Source: Proteinivorax tanatarense (lineage in GTDB: Bacteria > Bacillota > Proteinivoracia > Proteinivoracales > Proteinivoracaceae). From it: a DNA stretch of 64,000 bases. Position numbers and translations under genes: made by a program. Location of the stretch: positions 1 through 64,000 of the forward strand of contig NZ_CP158367.1 in the NCBI RefSeq assembly GCF_040267685.1, written 5' to 3'. Below the pieces are notes generated by a model that saw only the letters and a program-made list of their open reading frames with translations, was not told the DNA's origin and searched no databases. Below are positions 32,583 through 47,006 of this stretch, piece by piece (the stretch's first letter is position 1; each line of letters opens with the position of its first letter).

Positions 32583-32669
32583 ATGAAATACTATGTAATT
32601 GCAAATGATCAGATTTTACCTCTATACGAACAAACATGTCATTTAAAAAAGAAATGCAAGATTCATTAG
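32583..32669 (+). other. Small ORF of unknown status between yaaL and bofA
   Basis: ATG at 32583 opens 28 codons (MKYYVIANDQILPLYEQ...) without a clear RBS. It may be a decayed gene start or chance. The rest of the 32573-32769 interval shows no gene; GTAAAAGCGCTTTTATAG-like symmetry occurs at about 32709-32726. Confidence 0.2.
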
Positions 32670-32769
32670 GTTATAATTACATTTCTTTAGGCAGTTCTAA
32701 GCTATCCATAAAAGCGCTTTTATAGTGAGTTTTATGTAGACAACTATAAAAAAGCATAGGAGGGTTACT

Positions 32770-33039
32770 ATGAATGCTAATTATGAAATTTTATTTATAT
32801 CAATTTTAGCCCTATTTGCGGCAGCTTTATTATTAAGACCGATGATAAAGCGGGGTAAAACAATACTTAAACTAGTACTTTTTTCTGGAATGGGGTTATG
32901 TCTATTAATATTTTTAAATATTTTTGGCAATTATTTTAATATGTACCTACCATTAAATTATTTTACTATATTAACTTCTCTAGCATTAGGGTGTCCAGGT
33001 GTTGTTATGCTAGGTGTTCTAAAGATTATTTTTGTATAA
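32770..33039 (+). CDS. bofA: BofA family protein (pro-sigma-K processing inhibitor)
   Basis: An 89-residue integral membrane protein with hydrophobic segments at about residues 5-23, 33-52 and 62-88. The C-terminal LPLNYFTILTSLALGCPGVVML matches the family's conserved region (PLN...LG.PGV). In B. subtilis BofA holds the SpoIVFB protease inactive in the forespore outer membrane until sigma-K is needed. Gene order recR-yaaL-bofA-rRNA operon is the same as in B. subtilis. AGGAGG lies ahead of the start. Confidence 0.88.
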   Translation: MNANYEILFISILALFAAALLLRPMIKRGKTILKLVLFSGMGLCLLIFLNIFGNYFNMYLPLNYFTILTSLALGCPGVVMLGVLKIIFV

Positions 33040-33071
33040 TCAAACAAAAAAACAAAAAAACGCATAAATTG

Positions 33072-33100
33072 TTGACTTATGATTTTTAGTATGGTATAGT
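33072..33100 (+). promoter_or_regulatory. Promoter of rRNA operon B
   Basis: TTGACT (33072-33077) and TATAGT (33095-33100) with a 17-bp spacer. Upstream sequence is unlike operon A, but from shortly after the -10 the leader becomes nearly identical. That marks the left border of the repeated unit. Confidence 0.85.
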
Positions 33101-33313
33101 ATTACTTGTCGCTGAGATATGCGGCAACAAATTAGGTCTTTGAAAATTGAACAGCTAATGCAAAAGCCAGAAATGCAGACTAGAATTCCTGCTCTTGGAA
33201 TTCGTAGTCGAATTTACCCAAAAACTTTTACTCAAAAGTTTGTTGGGCTCCGTTTTAATTAGTTTTAAAACATTTAAGTAAGATGAGCTAAATTTTAGCT
33301 TTTCATAGAATCT

Positions 33314-35007
<1,694 letters not shown>

Positions 35008-35168
35008 AGCTTTAACTTATGGTTAGTAGCTTAGCTGTTTAATTTTGAAAGACCTAGTCTTTCAACCGATCTTTGAAATTACCCATAAGGAAAGAAACTA
35101 AGAAAGTATCAACCCGAGAAACAAAAGCGTGGTAGATACAATTTCATTATGTTTAAACGAGCAAATTA

Positions 35169-38252
<3,084 letters not shown>

Positions 38253-38298
38253 TTAGTTTAGATAATGACTTAGTTTTCTTTCCTTATGGTAATTTGAA

Positions 38299-38414
38299 TC
38301 CAGTGACCATAGCGAAGAGGTCCCACCGGTTCCCATCTCGAACACCGAAGTTAAGCTCTTCAGCGCCGATGGTACTTGGGGTCTACCCCCTGGAAGAGTA
38401 GGACGTCGCTGGGT
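38299..38414 (+). rRNA. rrfB: 5S ribosomal RNA, operon B
   Basis: Same as the operon A copy. Ends pair, and the conserved CCGAAGTTAAGCTC block is present. Confidence 0.96.
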
Positions 38415-38419
38415 ACTTT

Positions 38420-38456
38420 AAAACACCTAACCATATTCTTTGGTTAGGTGTTTTTT
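38420..38456 (+). terminator. Terminator of rRNA operon B
   Basis: Same hairpin as behind operon A (AAAACACCTAACCA with its complement and T-run). Similarity between the two operons ends just after it. Confidence 0.95.
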
Positions 38457-39225
38457 AACGTTTTCAGTATGAGTAGTAAAACCAATTCTTTTCAGTGTTA
38501 TTTTATAATACTATATTTTGTTTTATGACTGACTTCTTCGAATAGAGTTATTACAGTTTTGGGGTCATTTCTACGTTGAATATAATAACTCTATTCTTAG
38601 TTTCTTGATTTTTATGTATTTTTTTAATTGATAAAACTCTTTTACTATTTCCGTTACAATGTCTTTTTAACTTTTATTAAACCGATACATTGGTTGTTCA
38701 TTGAACATTTTTCCACCACTTTTTGTATATTTATAAAGATAGCCCCTTATTGTTATAAATAGTACTTGATAAATTTCTACTTTAACATAAGGGGCTATTC
38801 TTTTTTATTTTTTTTCCACACTGTTTTCTTTAAATGGACATTATTTAAGCAAATGGTATATGTACGCTAATCTTGTTGTTCGGACTACCACTAACATCTA
38901 TGTACCAAATTTTATAAAACATTTGACAAAAACAAGGGTGGAATGCCAATTTATGACAGAGAATAGTGAAATTTAGTTTTTAATTAAAAGGAAAAAGATT
39001 AGATGATATGAGTGAAATCTAATAAAGTATTATATCTTAAAGCATATGCGAGTATGTCTGACTATATTTGACTATTATTATCTCTAACGGTTATATATAC
39101 TATCAACTCTATTAGAGTGTGGTTTATTGCTATAGAACCCATCTGACTATCTTTGACCATTTATATACCGCTGTGATAGTATTAACTAGTGTGATTACAT
39201 AAGAAAAGATGAGGAGGCAGGATCA
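38457..39225. other. Long intergenic region between rRNA operon B and the opuA-like operon
   Basis: About 770 bp without a credible gene. It holds two hairpins. GAATAGAGTTATTA (38540-38553) pairs exactly with 38583-38596 across a 29-nt loop. GATAGCCCCTTAT... (about 38739-38754) pairs with 38783-38799 and is followed by TTCTTTTTT, which looks like an intrinsic terminator without any gene ahead of it. The last 170 bp carry direct repeats listed separately. Confidence 0.6.
39057..39162. repeat. Direct repeat pair upstream of the opuA-like operon
   Basis: TCTGACTATATTTGACTATT (39057-39076) and TCTGACTATCTTTGACCATT (39142-39161) match at 18 of 20 positions and are 85 bp apart, about eight helical turns. 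Within each copy GACTAT recurs as an internal half-repeat. They could be operators for a regulator of osmolyte uptake; none is known to me with this site. Confidence 0.55.
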
Positions 39226-40428
39226 TTGTCTAATAAGTTAGTGGTAAAAAACTTATATAAAATTTTTGGCAAGAAGCCCCATAGAGGGGTAAAGCTTATT
39301 GAACAAGGAAAATCCAAAGAAGAAATTTTAAGAGAAAATAGATTGACTGTGGCTGTAAACAATGCAAACTTTTCTGTAAAAAAAGGGGAAGTATTTGTTA
39401 TTATGGGATTGTCTGGAAGTGGTAAATCTACACTGGTACGGTGCTTAAATAGACTTTTAGAGCCAACTGATGGTGAGGTTCTTTTGGATGGTAAAGATAT
39501 ATCTAAGTTAAGTCCAGCAGAACTCAGGGAAATCCGCAGAAAGTCTATGAGCATGGTATTTCAAAACTTTGCTCTTTTACCATCTAGAACGGTGTTAGCA
39601 AATGTAGAGTATGGTTTGGAAGTCCAAAACATCCCTAAAGAAGAGAGAGAAAGCAAGGCGTTAAAAGCTTTGAAGCAGGTAGGATTATCAGGTTATGAGC
39701 ATAATCTACCTAGCCAACTAAGTGGGGGTATGCAACAAAGGGTTGGTCTTGCAAGGGCTCTAGCAAATGACCCTGATATTTTACTTATGGATGAAGCGTT
39801 TAGTGCGTTAGATCCATTGATTCGTGCAGACATGCAGGATGAGTTACTTGAACTTCAAGAAGAGATGCAAAAAACTATCATATTTATTACCCACGATTTA
39901 GATGAAGCTCTAAAAATAGGTGATAGAATATTGTTAATGAAAGATGGAAAATCAGTGCAAGTAGGGACGGCAGAAGAAATATTGTCCAATCCAGCCAACG
40001 ATTATGTCAGACGTTTTGTTCAAGGTGTTAATAGAAGTGAGATATTAACAGCTGCTGATGTTATGGCAAAACCATTTACAACAGTTGGCGGCACACAAGG
40101 GCCAAGGGTGGCTCTAAAGGAAATGAGAGAGCATGGATTAAACTCTATCCTTGTTACAGAAAAAAGAAGGCTTATAGGTGTCGTTCATATTGATGATGTT
40201 TACAAAGCTATTGAAGAAGGTAAAAAAGAGCTAAATGGAATTATAAAAAAAGATGAAGTTAAAACTGTTTATCCAGAAACTAGTATTCAGGACTTAATTG
40301 AAGTTACAGCAAGCGATTCGCTACCAACAGCAGTAGTAAACGATGAAAATAAGTTATTAGGAGTAATAGTTAAAGGCAGTGTTTTAGAGGCCTTAATCCC
40401 AGAAAGGGGTGAAGCAAATGATTCCTAG
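39226..40428 (+). CDS. opuAA: Betaine/proline-type ABC transporter ATPase (OpuAA-like)
   Basis: The ATPase that powers uptake of a compatible solute such as glycine betaine. The 400-residue protein has Walker A GLSGSGKST (about residue 65), signature LSGGMQQRVGLARAL and Walker B ILLMDEAFSALDP. Two C-terminal CBS domains (about 280-395) are typical of OpuA/ProV ATPases and in relatives sense ionic strength or c-di-AMP. The TTG start lies 8 nt behind GAGGAGG. The gene overlaps the permease gene. Confidence 0.92.
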   Translation: MSNKLVVKNLYKIFGKKPHRGVKLIEQGKSKEEILRENRLTVAVNNANFSVKKGEVFVIMGLSGSGKSTLVRCLNRLLEPTDGEVLLDGKDISKLSPAELREIRRKSMSMVFQNFALLPSRTVLANVEYGLEVQNIPKEERESKALKALKQVGLSGYEHNLPSQLSGGMQQRVGLARALANDPDILLMDEAFSALDPLIRADMQDELLELQEEMQKTIIFITHDLDEALKIGDRILLMKDGKSVQVGTAEEILSNPANDYVRRFVQGVNRSEILTAADVMAKPFTTVGGTQGPRVALKEMREHGLNSILVTEKRRLIGVVHIDDVYKAIEEGKKELNGIIKKDEVKTVYPETSIQDLIEVTASDSLPTAVVNDENKLLGVIVKGSVLEALIPERGEANDS

Positions 40429-41539
40429 AATTCCAATGGGAGAAGCGGCTGTTTGGTTTGAAAATTTCCTCGTAGATAATTTTGATTTTTTATTTAGCTT
40501 TATTAGAGATGTAGTAAACTCTATAGTAGGTTTTATACAAAATATGCTTCACTTGCCTGTCTATTGGGTAGCTATTGCAATTGCTTTAGTAGCAATATTA
40601 CACTTAAATAAAAAAACGCAAATTTCAAGTTTGACATTAGGGAGTATAAAATTAAACAAAATTTCAGCTTCTATTTTATACGTAGTTCTAACAGCAATTC
40701 TTTATATAGTGCTAAACTTGTTTTTAGCAAGTTATATTGCCGTTAATATAGCAGCTTTAGCTTTACTATTTATGGTTACAAAGTCAACAACAATTGCTGC
40801 AATTCAGGTTTTATCGTATGGTGCAGCTTTTTTAATAGCAACCTTGGCTCCTGAAGTTTCATCACCTTTTATGTTTGCAGCTTTTATAGCTTACTTATCT
40901 TATGTTCTTTCCGGCAAAGGTGTAGCAATTTTTGCTGGTTTAGGAATACTGCTGATAAATAATATTAATCTTTGGTCTGAAACAGTAGAAACACTTTCCC
41001 TTATATTGACGTCGACTCTTTTGGCATTGCTAATTTCAATACCTTTAGGTATTCTAGCTGCAAAAAATGACAGGGTTGATGCAATATTGAGGCCAATTCT
41101 TGACTTTATGCAAACAATGCCGGCCTTTGTATATCTTATTCCAGCTGTTGTTTTGTTTGATATAGGTTATACACCGGCAGCAGTGGCAACTATAATTTTT
41201 GCTATGCCGCCAGCCATAAGGCTAACAAACTTGGGTATAAGGCAAGTACCTCAAGAGTTAGTAGAAGCTGGTAAAGCATTCGGCTCCACGCCAACACAAA
41301 TGCTGTTTAAAATACAGCTTCCTCAGGCGATGCCTACAATCATGGCTGGAATAAACCAGTGTATAATGTTATCACTTTCTATGGTAGTTATAGCATCTAT
41401 GATAGGTGCAAGAGGATTGGGAAGTGTGGTTATGCGTGGTGTAAGTCAGCTAGAAACAGGGGTAGGCTTCGAAGGAGGAATAGCTGTTGTAATAATTGCT
41501 ATCATACTAGATAGACTTACCCAAGGGGTAAGTAAGTAA
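40418..41539 (+). CDS. opuAB: Betaine/proline-type ABC transporter permease (OpuAB-like)
   Basis: A 373-residue membrane protein. An N-terminal amphipathic region (about residues 1-45) precedes several hydrophobic segments, then the binding-protein-dependent permease domain with the EAA-type loop (EAGKAFGSTPTQMLFKIQLP) that contacts the ATPase. The ATG at 40418 follows AAGGGG and overlaps opuAA by 11 nt; the GTG at 40409 falls on the RBS. The two-segment layout is longer than ProW-type permeases of about 280 residues. Confidence 0.9.
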   Translation: MIPRIPMGEAAVWFENFLVDNFDFLFSFIRDVVNSIVGFIQNMLHLPVYWVAIAIALVAILHLNKKTQISSLTLGSIKLNKISASILYVVLTAILYIVLNLFLASYIAVNIAALALLFMVTKSTTIAAIQVLSYGAAFLIATLAPEVSSPFMFAAFIAYLSYVLSGKGVAIFAGLGILLINNINLWSETVETLSLILTSTLLALLISIPLGILAAKNDRVDAILRPILDFMQTMPAFVYLIPAVVLFDIGYTPAAVATIIFAMPPAIRLTNLGIRQVPQELVEAGKAFGSTPTQMLFKIQLPQAMPTIMAGINQCIMLSLSMVVIASMIGARGLGSVVMRGVSQLETGVGFEGGIAVVIIAIILDRLTQGVSK

Positions 41540-41576
41540 AAAATAGATTTAAAAATTTCAAGGAGGTTTTAGTTTT

Positions 41577-42485
41577 ATGTTTAAAAGAAAAGGGTTAACA
41601 TTATCTTTGATGATTGTTTTAATTGTTTCGCTTGTAGCTGTAGGCTGTGGCGATGGAAATGGAGAAGGAGAAGTACCAGGAGATGCTTCAGAAGAGTCAG
41701 TAGTGGATAAGTTTGATGGACAAATTACAGGCATTGACGCTGGTGCAGGAGTTATGGGTGCCGCTGAAGATGCAATTGAAGAATATGGTTTAGATATGGA
41801 ACTGGTTGAAAGCAGTGATGCTGCAATGACAGCAAGCTTACAAAGAGCTTATGAAAATGAAGAGTATATTGTAGTTACTGGCTGGGCTCCTCACTGGAAA
41901 TTTGCAGATTTTGATTTGAAGTTTTTAGAGGATCCAAAAGAAGTTTTTGGTGGAGAAGAAACAATAAACACAATAACAAGGAAAGATTTTGCTGCTGATC
42001 ATCCAGAAGTAAATCAGTTTTTAGAAAACTATTATTTATCACCAGAAGAGCTAGCTAGCGCTATTGGAATGATGGAAGAGATTGATGATAGAGATGAAGC
42101 AGCACAAACATGGATTGAAGAAAACCAAGATTTAGTTGATGGTTGGTTAGAAGGAACAGAGCTTAATGGTTCTGGTGAAGTGACTATCACTTATGTTGAA
42201 TGGGCTTGCGCAACAGCTAGTACCTATGTTGTAAAAAATATTTTAGAAGATGCAGGTTACGATGTTGAGGTAGATGCCCTTCAAGCTGGAGCTATGTGGC
42301 AAGGAGTTGCTTCAGGAGCTGCTGACTTTTTACTAGCTGCCTGGTTGCCAGGGACACATGAAAGCTATTACGAAGACTATAGTGACGAAGTAGTGGATTT
42401 AGGACCTAACTATGAAGGAGCAGCAATTGGTCTTGTGGTTCCTGAATATGTTGAAATAGACTCTATTGAAGATTTAGTAGAATAA
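41577..42485 (+). CDS. opuAC: Betaine-type substrate-binding lipoprotein (OpuAC-like)
   Basis: The extracellular solute receptor of the transporter. It has a lipoprotein signal peptide ending VAVGC (Cys about residue 24), followed by an acidic Gly/Glu linker. The binding domain has tryptophans in GWAPHWKF, VEWACAT and AAWLPGTHESYY, as expected for an aromatic cage that binds quaternary amines. The mature protein is strongly acidic, common in salt-adapted bacteria. AAGGAGG precedes it and a strong terminator follows. Confidence 0.92.
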   Translation: MFKRKGLTLSLMIVLIVSLVAVGCGDGNGEGEVPGDASEESVVDKFDGQITGIDAGAGVMGAAEDAIEEYGLDMELVESSDAAMTASLQRAYENEEYIVVTGWAPHWKFADFDLKFLEDPKEVFGGEETINTITRKDFAADHPEVNQFLENYYLSPEELASAIGMMEEIDDRDEAAQTWIEENQDLVDGWLEGTELNGSGEVTITYVEWACATASTYVVKNILEDAGYDVEVDALQAGAMWQGVASGAADFLLAAWLPGTHESYYEDYSDEVVDLGPNYEGAAIGLVVPEYVEIDSIEDLVE

Positions 42486-42500
42486 GTAATTGAATAGCTC

Positions 42501-42532
42501 AAAAAGGATCGGCTGATTGCCGATCCTTTTTT
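42501..42532 (+). terminator. Terminator of the opuA-like operon
   Basis: AAAAAGGATCGGC pairs with GCCGATCCTTTTTT around a short loop. Confidence 0.95.
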
Positions 42533-42582
42533 CGTTAATATAATTAATAATTTTACAAAGTCTTAAAAAGTAGTTAAAAAAG

Positions 42583-42610
42583 TTGAAAAAATCATTTTTT
42601 ATGGTATAAT
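42583..42610 (+). promoter_or_regulatory. guaB promoter
   Basis: TTGAAA (42583-42588) and TATAAT (42605-42610), 16-bp spacer, just ahead of the riboswitch-like leader. Confidence 0.75.
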
Positions 42611-42627
42611 ATTTTCTTAATAACTAA

Positions 42628-42758
42628 AAAAGAATTTTGCCCCGTATAATCATCGGAATTGGCTGGTGAGTTTCTACTGAAGAACCAAAATTCTTCTGCT
42701 ACGAGGGTGTAGGACTCCTATACCCTCATTAGACTCTTGTTAGCCTAATGGGGTTTTA
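42628..42758 (+). promoter_or_regulatory. Diverged purine-type riboswitch with terminator, guaB leader
   Basis: The leader has CCCCGTATAATC, a P2-like arm around GGAATTGG, then GAGTTTCTACT, a P3-like hairpin (GAAGAA/TTCTTC with loop CCAAAA) and GCTACGAGGG. TATAATC and GTTTCTAC are the core of the guanine riboswitch. The junction that normally reads ACTA with a preceding base is GCTA here, and the P3 loop is shortened; TTGG in L2 can pair with CCAA in L3. AAGAATTTTG before the aptamer can instead pair with CAAAATTCTT in P3. A terminator stem (CATTAG/CTAATG plus T's) at about 42722-42758 precedes guaB. Control of guaB by a purine ligand is likely; ligand identity is open. Confidence 0.75.
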
Positions 42759-42779
42759 TATTAAAAAGGAGTGACGTAA

Positions 42780-44231
<1,452 letters not shown>

Positions 44232-44285
44232 CTTAGAATAACAGGCAAGTATTTGGAAAGCATAGCCTAAAAGGGCGGTGTTTTT

Positions 44286-44477
44286 ATGGAGAATAATTGC
44301 ATTTTGTGTAGTTGTCAAACAAAACAGGGAATAAAAATATTAGAAAGCTTTATTTGTACTAAATGTGTCGATTTAGTATCTAAAGCAGAGGTTGAAAATC
44401 CTAACTATAAGGATATTTTATTTAAAATGAAAAAGATATGGGCAGAAGATGACAAGGGGCAAGCGGCAAAAAATTAA
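44286..44477 (+). CDS. csfB: Gin/CsfB anti-sigma factor-like protein
   Basis: A 63-residue protein with CILC and CTKC, the two CxxC pairs of the Gin zinc-binding fold. In B. subtilis Gin blocks sigma-G (and sigma-E) at the wrong time or place during sporulation. Its place directly before a yaaO-like decarboxylase and tmk is the B. subtilis csfB position, which supports the assignment. The RBS AAGGGCGGTG is unusual but adequate. Confidence 0.82.
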   Translation: MENNCILCSCQTKQGIKILESFICTKCVDLVSKAEVENPNYKDILFKMKKIWAEDDKGQAAKN

Positions 44478-44615
44478 ATTTGAGCCGCCTGTCCCTTCTT
44501 CTTTTCTGTTATAATATAGTTAATCAAAAAAATAAGTTAGCTTTTACTAAAGATAAAAGTTCATGGTGATTAACTGTAAAAACAATACTTTCCCTTAAGG
44601 TTAAGGGCAGGGTTT

Positions 44616-46019
44616 ATGCAAGGGAGGCTTAAAGATAAATTGTCTTTGTTTGATATAATTGCTGTAAGGCAGAATCAAAGGAAACGTACAAATTTTTATA
44701 TGCCTGGTCATATAGGAGGAAATAATAATACTTTCTTTAAAAATATATTCAAATATGATACAACAGAGATAGATTGCTTTGATGACTACCATAAACCTAA
44801 AGGGATAATTAAACATGGCGAGAAACTTTTAAGCAAAACATTTTATAGTAAAAAAAGCATATACCTTTTAAATGGTTCAACCAGTGGAATCTTAGCAGGA
44901 ATGTCTTACTTGTTTAATGAAAAAAGTAAAGTGTTAGTTTCTAGAGACTGTCATAAATCGGTTATTAACGGATTAGTAGTGACAGGGGCAAACCCTGTAT
45001 ATTTAAAACCTCTTTTTAATTTTGAAATAGATATATCATTACCAATTACTTTAAAGCAAATAAAAAAGGCATATAGCGAAAATATGGATGCTTGTGGAAT
45101 TGTCCTTACATATCCTAACTACTATGGTGTCTATCCTGAAAATCTAGAAGATATAATAAGATTTTGTAAAGAAAAAGGTTTAATGGTTTTGTTAGATGAA
45201 GCCCATGGTGCACATTTATATTTTAGCAATTTTGCAAATAAGTTGGGTAATTATTGTAAAGCAGATATTGTTATAAGTAGTTTTCATAAAAATTTAACTG
45301 GATTAACTCAAACAGCTATGCTTCATATAAACAATGGGAATTTTAACGTCACCGAGGTTAGAAACCATGTCTCGCTGGTTACTACTACTAGCCCATCGTA
45401 TATTTTTCTTACTTCTATGGACTATAGTAGAAAGCTATATAATACTAAAGGGAAAAAAATATTGCAAAACACCATAGAATTAGCCTCGTATATGCAGGAT
45501 TTATTAGAAAAACATAAAATACAATATATTAAAGATTTATCAAAAGAATACTTTGTTGATCCCACAAAAGTTACTGTTTTATTTCCGAGAAAATATATAG
45601 CTCAAAAGGTTTACAATAAATTAAACAAACATGGAATTTTTCCTGAATTGCTGGAAGGAAGAAAAATACTATTTTTAATTAAACCTGCTCATAGTAAGAG
45701 TGAGATCAAAAAAACGGTTGCTTTAATTAGAAGATTTTTGCATAAAAGAAAAAATGAAAAAATAATAGATCAAATAGATTTATATACTTATAATAACTCA
45801 GGGATATCGCCTAGAGCTGCCTTTTACAGTTCATCTAAATGGGTGCACCTAAAAGCCTCTATAGGTAAAATATCAACAAGCACTATCACACCATATCCTC
45901 CTGGAATACCTACTGTAATGCCAGGAGAAAAAATTACAGAAGAAATAGTGGCTTTCATACAAAGCTTTGCAGGTGAAATTCATGGTGTAGAGGATGGACA
46001 CATACAAGTTATGAGATAG
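44616..46019 (+). CDS. Orn/Lys/Arg decarboxylase family protein (YaaO-like)
   Basis: A 467-residue PLP enzyme of the fold-I basic amino acid decarboxylase family. FYMPGHIGG near residue 28 and the PLP lysine in SSFHKNLTGLTQTA are characteristic. The C-terminal domain has PYPPGIPTVMPGE, the usual end of the short clostridial/bacillar form. Substrate (lysine, arginine or ornithine) cannot be read from sequence. The RBS is weak. It is followed by tmk at 11 bp. Confidence 0.88.
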   Translation: MQGRLKDKLSLFDIIAVRQNQRKRTNFYMPGHIGGNNNTFFKNIFKYDTTEIDCFDDYHKPKGIIKHGEKLLSKTFYSKKSIYLLNGSTSGILAGMSYLFNEKSKVLVSRDCHKSVINGLVVTGANPVYLKPLFNFEIDISLPITLKQIKKAYSENMDACGIVLTYPNYYGVYPENLEDIIRFCKEKGLMVLLDEAHGAHLYFSNFANKLGNYCKADIVISSFHKNLTGLTQTAMLHINNGNFNVTEVRNHVSLVTTTSPSYIFLTSMDYSRKLYNTKGKKILQNTIELASYMQDLLEKHKIQYIKDLSKEYFVDPTKVTVLFPRKYIAQKVYNKLNKHGIFPELLEGRKILFLIKPAHSKSEIKKTVALIRRFLHKRKNEKIIDQIDLYTYNNSGISPRAAFYSSSKWVHLKASIGKISTSTITPYPPGIPTVMPGEKITEEIVAFIQSFAGEIHGVEDGHIQVMR

Positions 46020-46030
46020 GAAGTGAATAC

Positions 46031-46636
46031 ATGGATTTAAAAGGAAAATTTATTGTTATTGAAGGTGCTGATGGAGCGGGGAAAACAACTCAAGCTAATA
46101 TGTTATGCAATTTTTTCGAAGTCAATGCAATCGATTATTTATATACACGGGAGCCTGGAGGGACAGATGTTGGTAATGAAATAAGAAATATTTTACTAAA
46201 TTTTAAAGGTAATATCAATCCGATAACAGAAACTATACTATATAGTGCAGCTAGGGCTCAACTAATCCAAGATGTCATTAAGCCTAAGTTAGATCAAGGT
46301 ATAAATGTTGTAGCTGATAGATATGTTTTTTCTAGTATTGTATATCAGGGAATAGCCCTGGGAGTTGAGGAAAAAGTAGTAGCAGATATAAACAAAATAG
46401 CTACTGAGAGTTTAATGCCAGATTATACATTTTATATAGATTTAAATGTAGAAAGTTCTTTAGCCAGGATAACTGGCAAAAAAGACAGGATAGAGCAGAG
46501 AGGAATTGATTATTTTAAAAAAGTGAGAGAAGGTTATATTTCTTTAACTAAGAAATATCCTATTATTACAATTGATGGAAATAGAAACAAAGAAGAGGTA
46601 TTTAAAGATATAGTGGAGCATATGGGATTAATCTAA
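46031..46636 (+). CDS. tmk: Thymidylate kinase
   Basis: Phosphorylates dTMP to dTDP. The 201-residue protein has the P-loop GADGAGKTT (residues 12-20), the DRY motif in DRYVFSSIVYQG and a lid region. It stands in the conserved tmk-darA-holB order. Confidence 0.96.
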   Translation: MDLKGKFIVIEGADGAGKTTQANMLCNFFEVNAIDYLYTREPGGTDVGNEIRNILLNFKGNINPITETILYSAARAQLIQDVIKPKLDQGINVVADRYVFSSIVYQGIALGVEEKVVADINKIATESLMPDYTFYIDLNVESSLARITGKKDRIEQRGIDYFKKVREGYISLTKKYPIITIDGNRNKEEVFKDIVEHMGLI

Positions 46637-46654
46637 TTAAGGGAGGGAAGTAAA

Positions 46655-46984
46655 ATGAAATTAGTAGTGGCGGTAATCCAAGACAAGGATAGTGGTAAAC
46701 TGCTAGAGGCATTAGTTGAACACAACTTTAAAGCTACTAAGTTAGCTAGCACTGGGGGGTTTTTAAAATCTGGTAATACTACAGTATTAGTAGGTGTTGA
46801 GGATGATAAAACCCAACAAGTAGTGAGTATCATTAAAAAAGTATGTAAGGCTAGAGAGAAAACTGTAACAACAATGTCTCCTATAGGGGGAGCTGTAGAA
46901 TCATATGTACCTTACCCCGTTGAGGTTGTAATTGGGGGAGCTACTATCTTTGTATTAGATGTTGCTCAATTTGAAAAAGCATAA
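46655..46984 (+). CDS. darA: Cyclic-di-AMP receptor DarA/PstA
   Basis: A 109-residue PII-like trimer-forming protein that binds c-di-AMP. The start MKLVVAVIQDKDSGKL, STGGFLKSGNTTVLVGVED and the C-terminal EVVIGGATIFVLDV match the YaaQ family. Located between tmk and holB as in B. subtilis. c-di-AMP links to osmolyte and potassium control, of interest because an opuA-like operon with CBS domains lies nearby. Confidence 0.94.
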   Translation: MKLVVAVIQDKDSGKLLEALVEHNFKATKLASTGGFLKSGNTTVLVGVEDDKTQQVVSIIKKVCKAREKTVTTMSPIGGAVESYVPYPVEVVIGGATIFVLDVAQFEKA

Positions 46985-47006
46985 ATAGGAATGAAGGAGT
47001 AATAAA

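Noticed and set aside
32583-32669. Similarity of the 28-codon ORF to the start of ACT-domain PheB proteins
   Set aside because: The resemblance is limited to a few residues (K-Y-V...ILP) and the expected downstream motif is not found in any frame.
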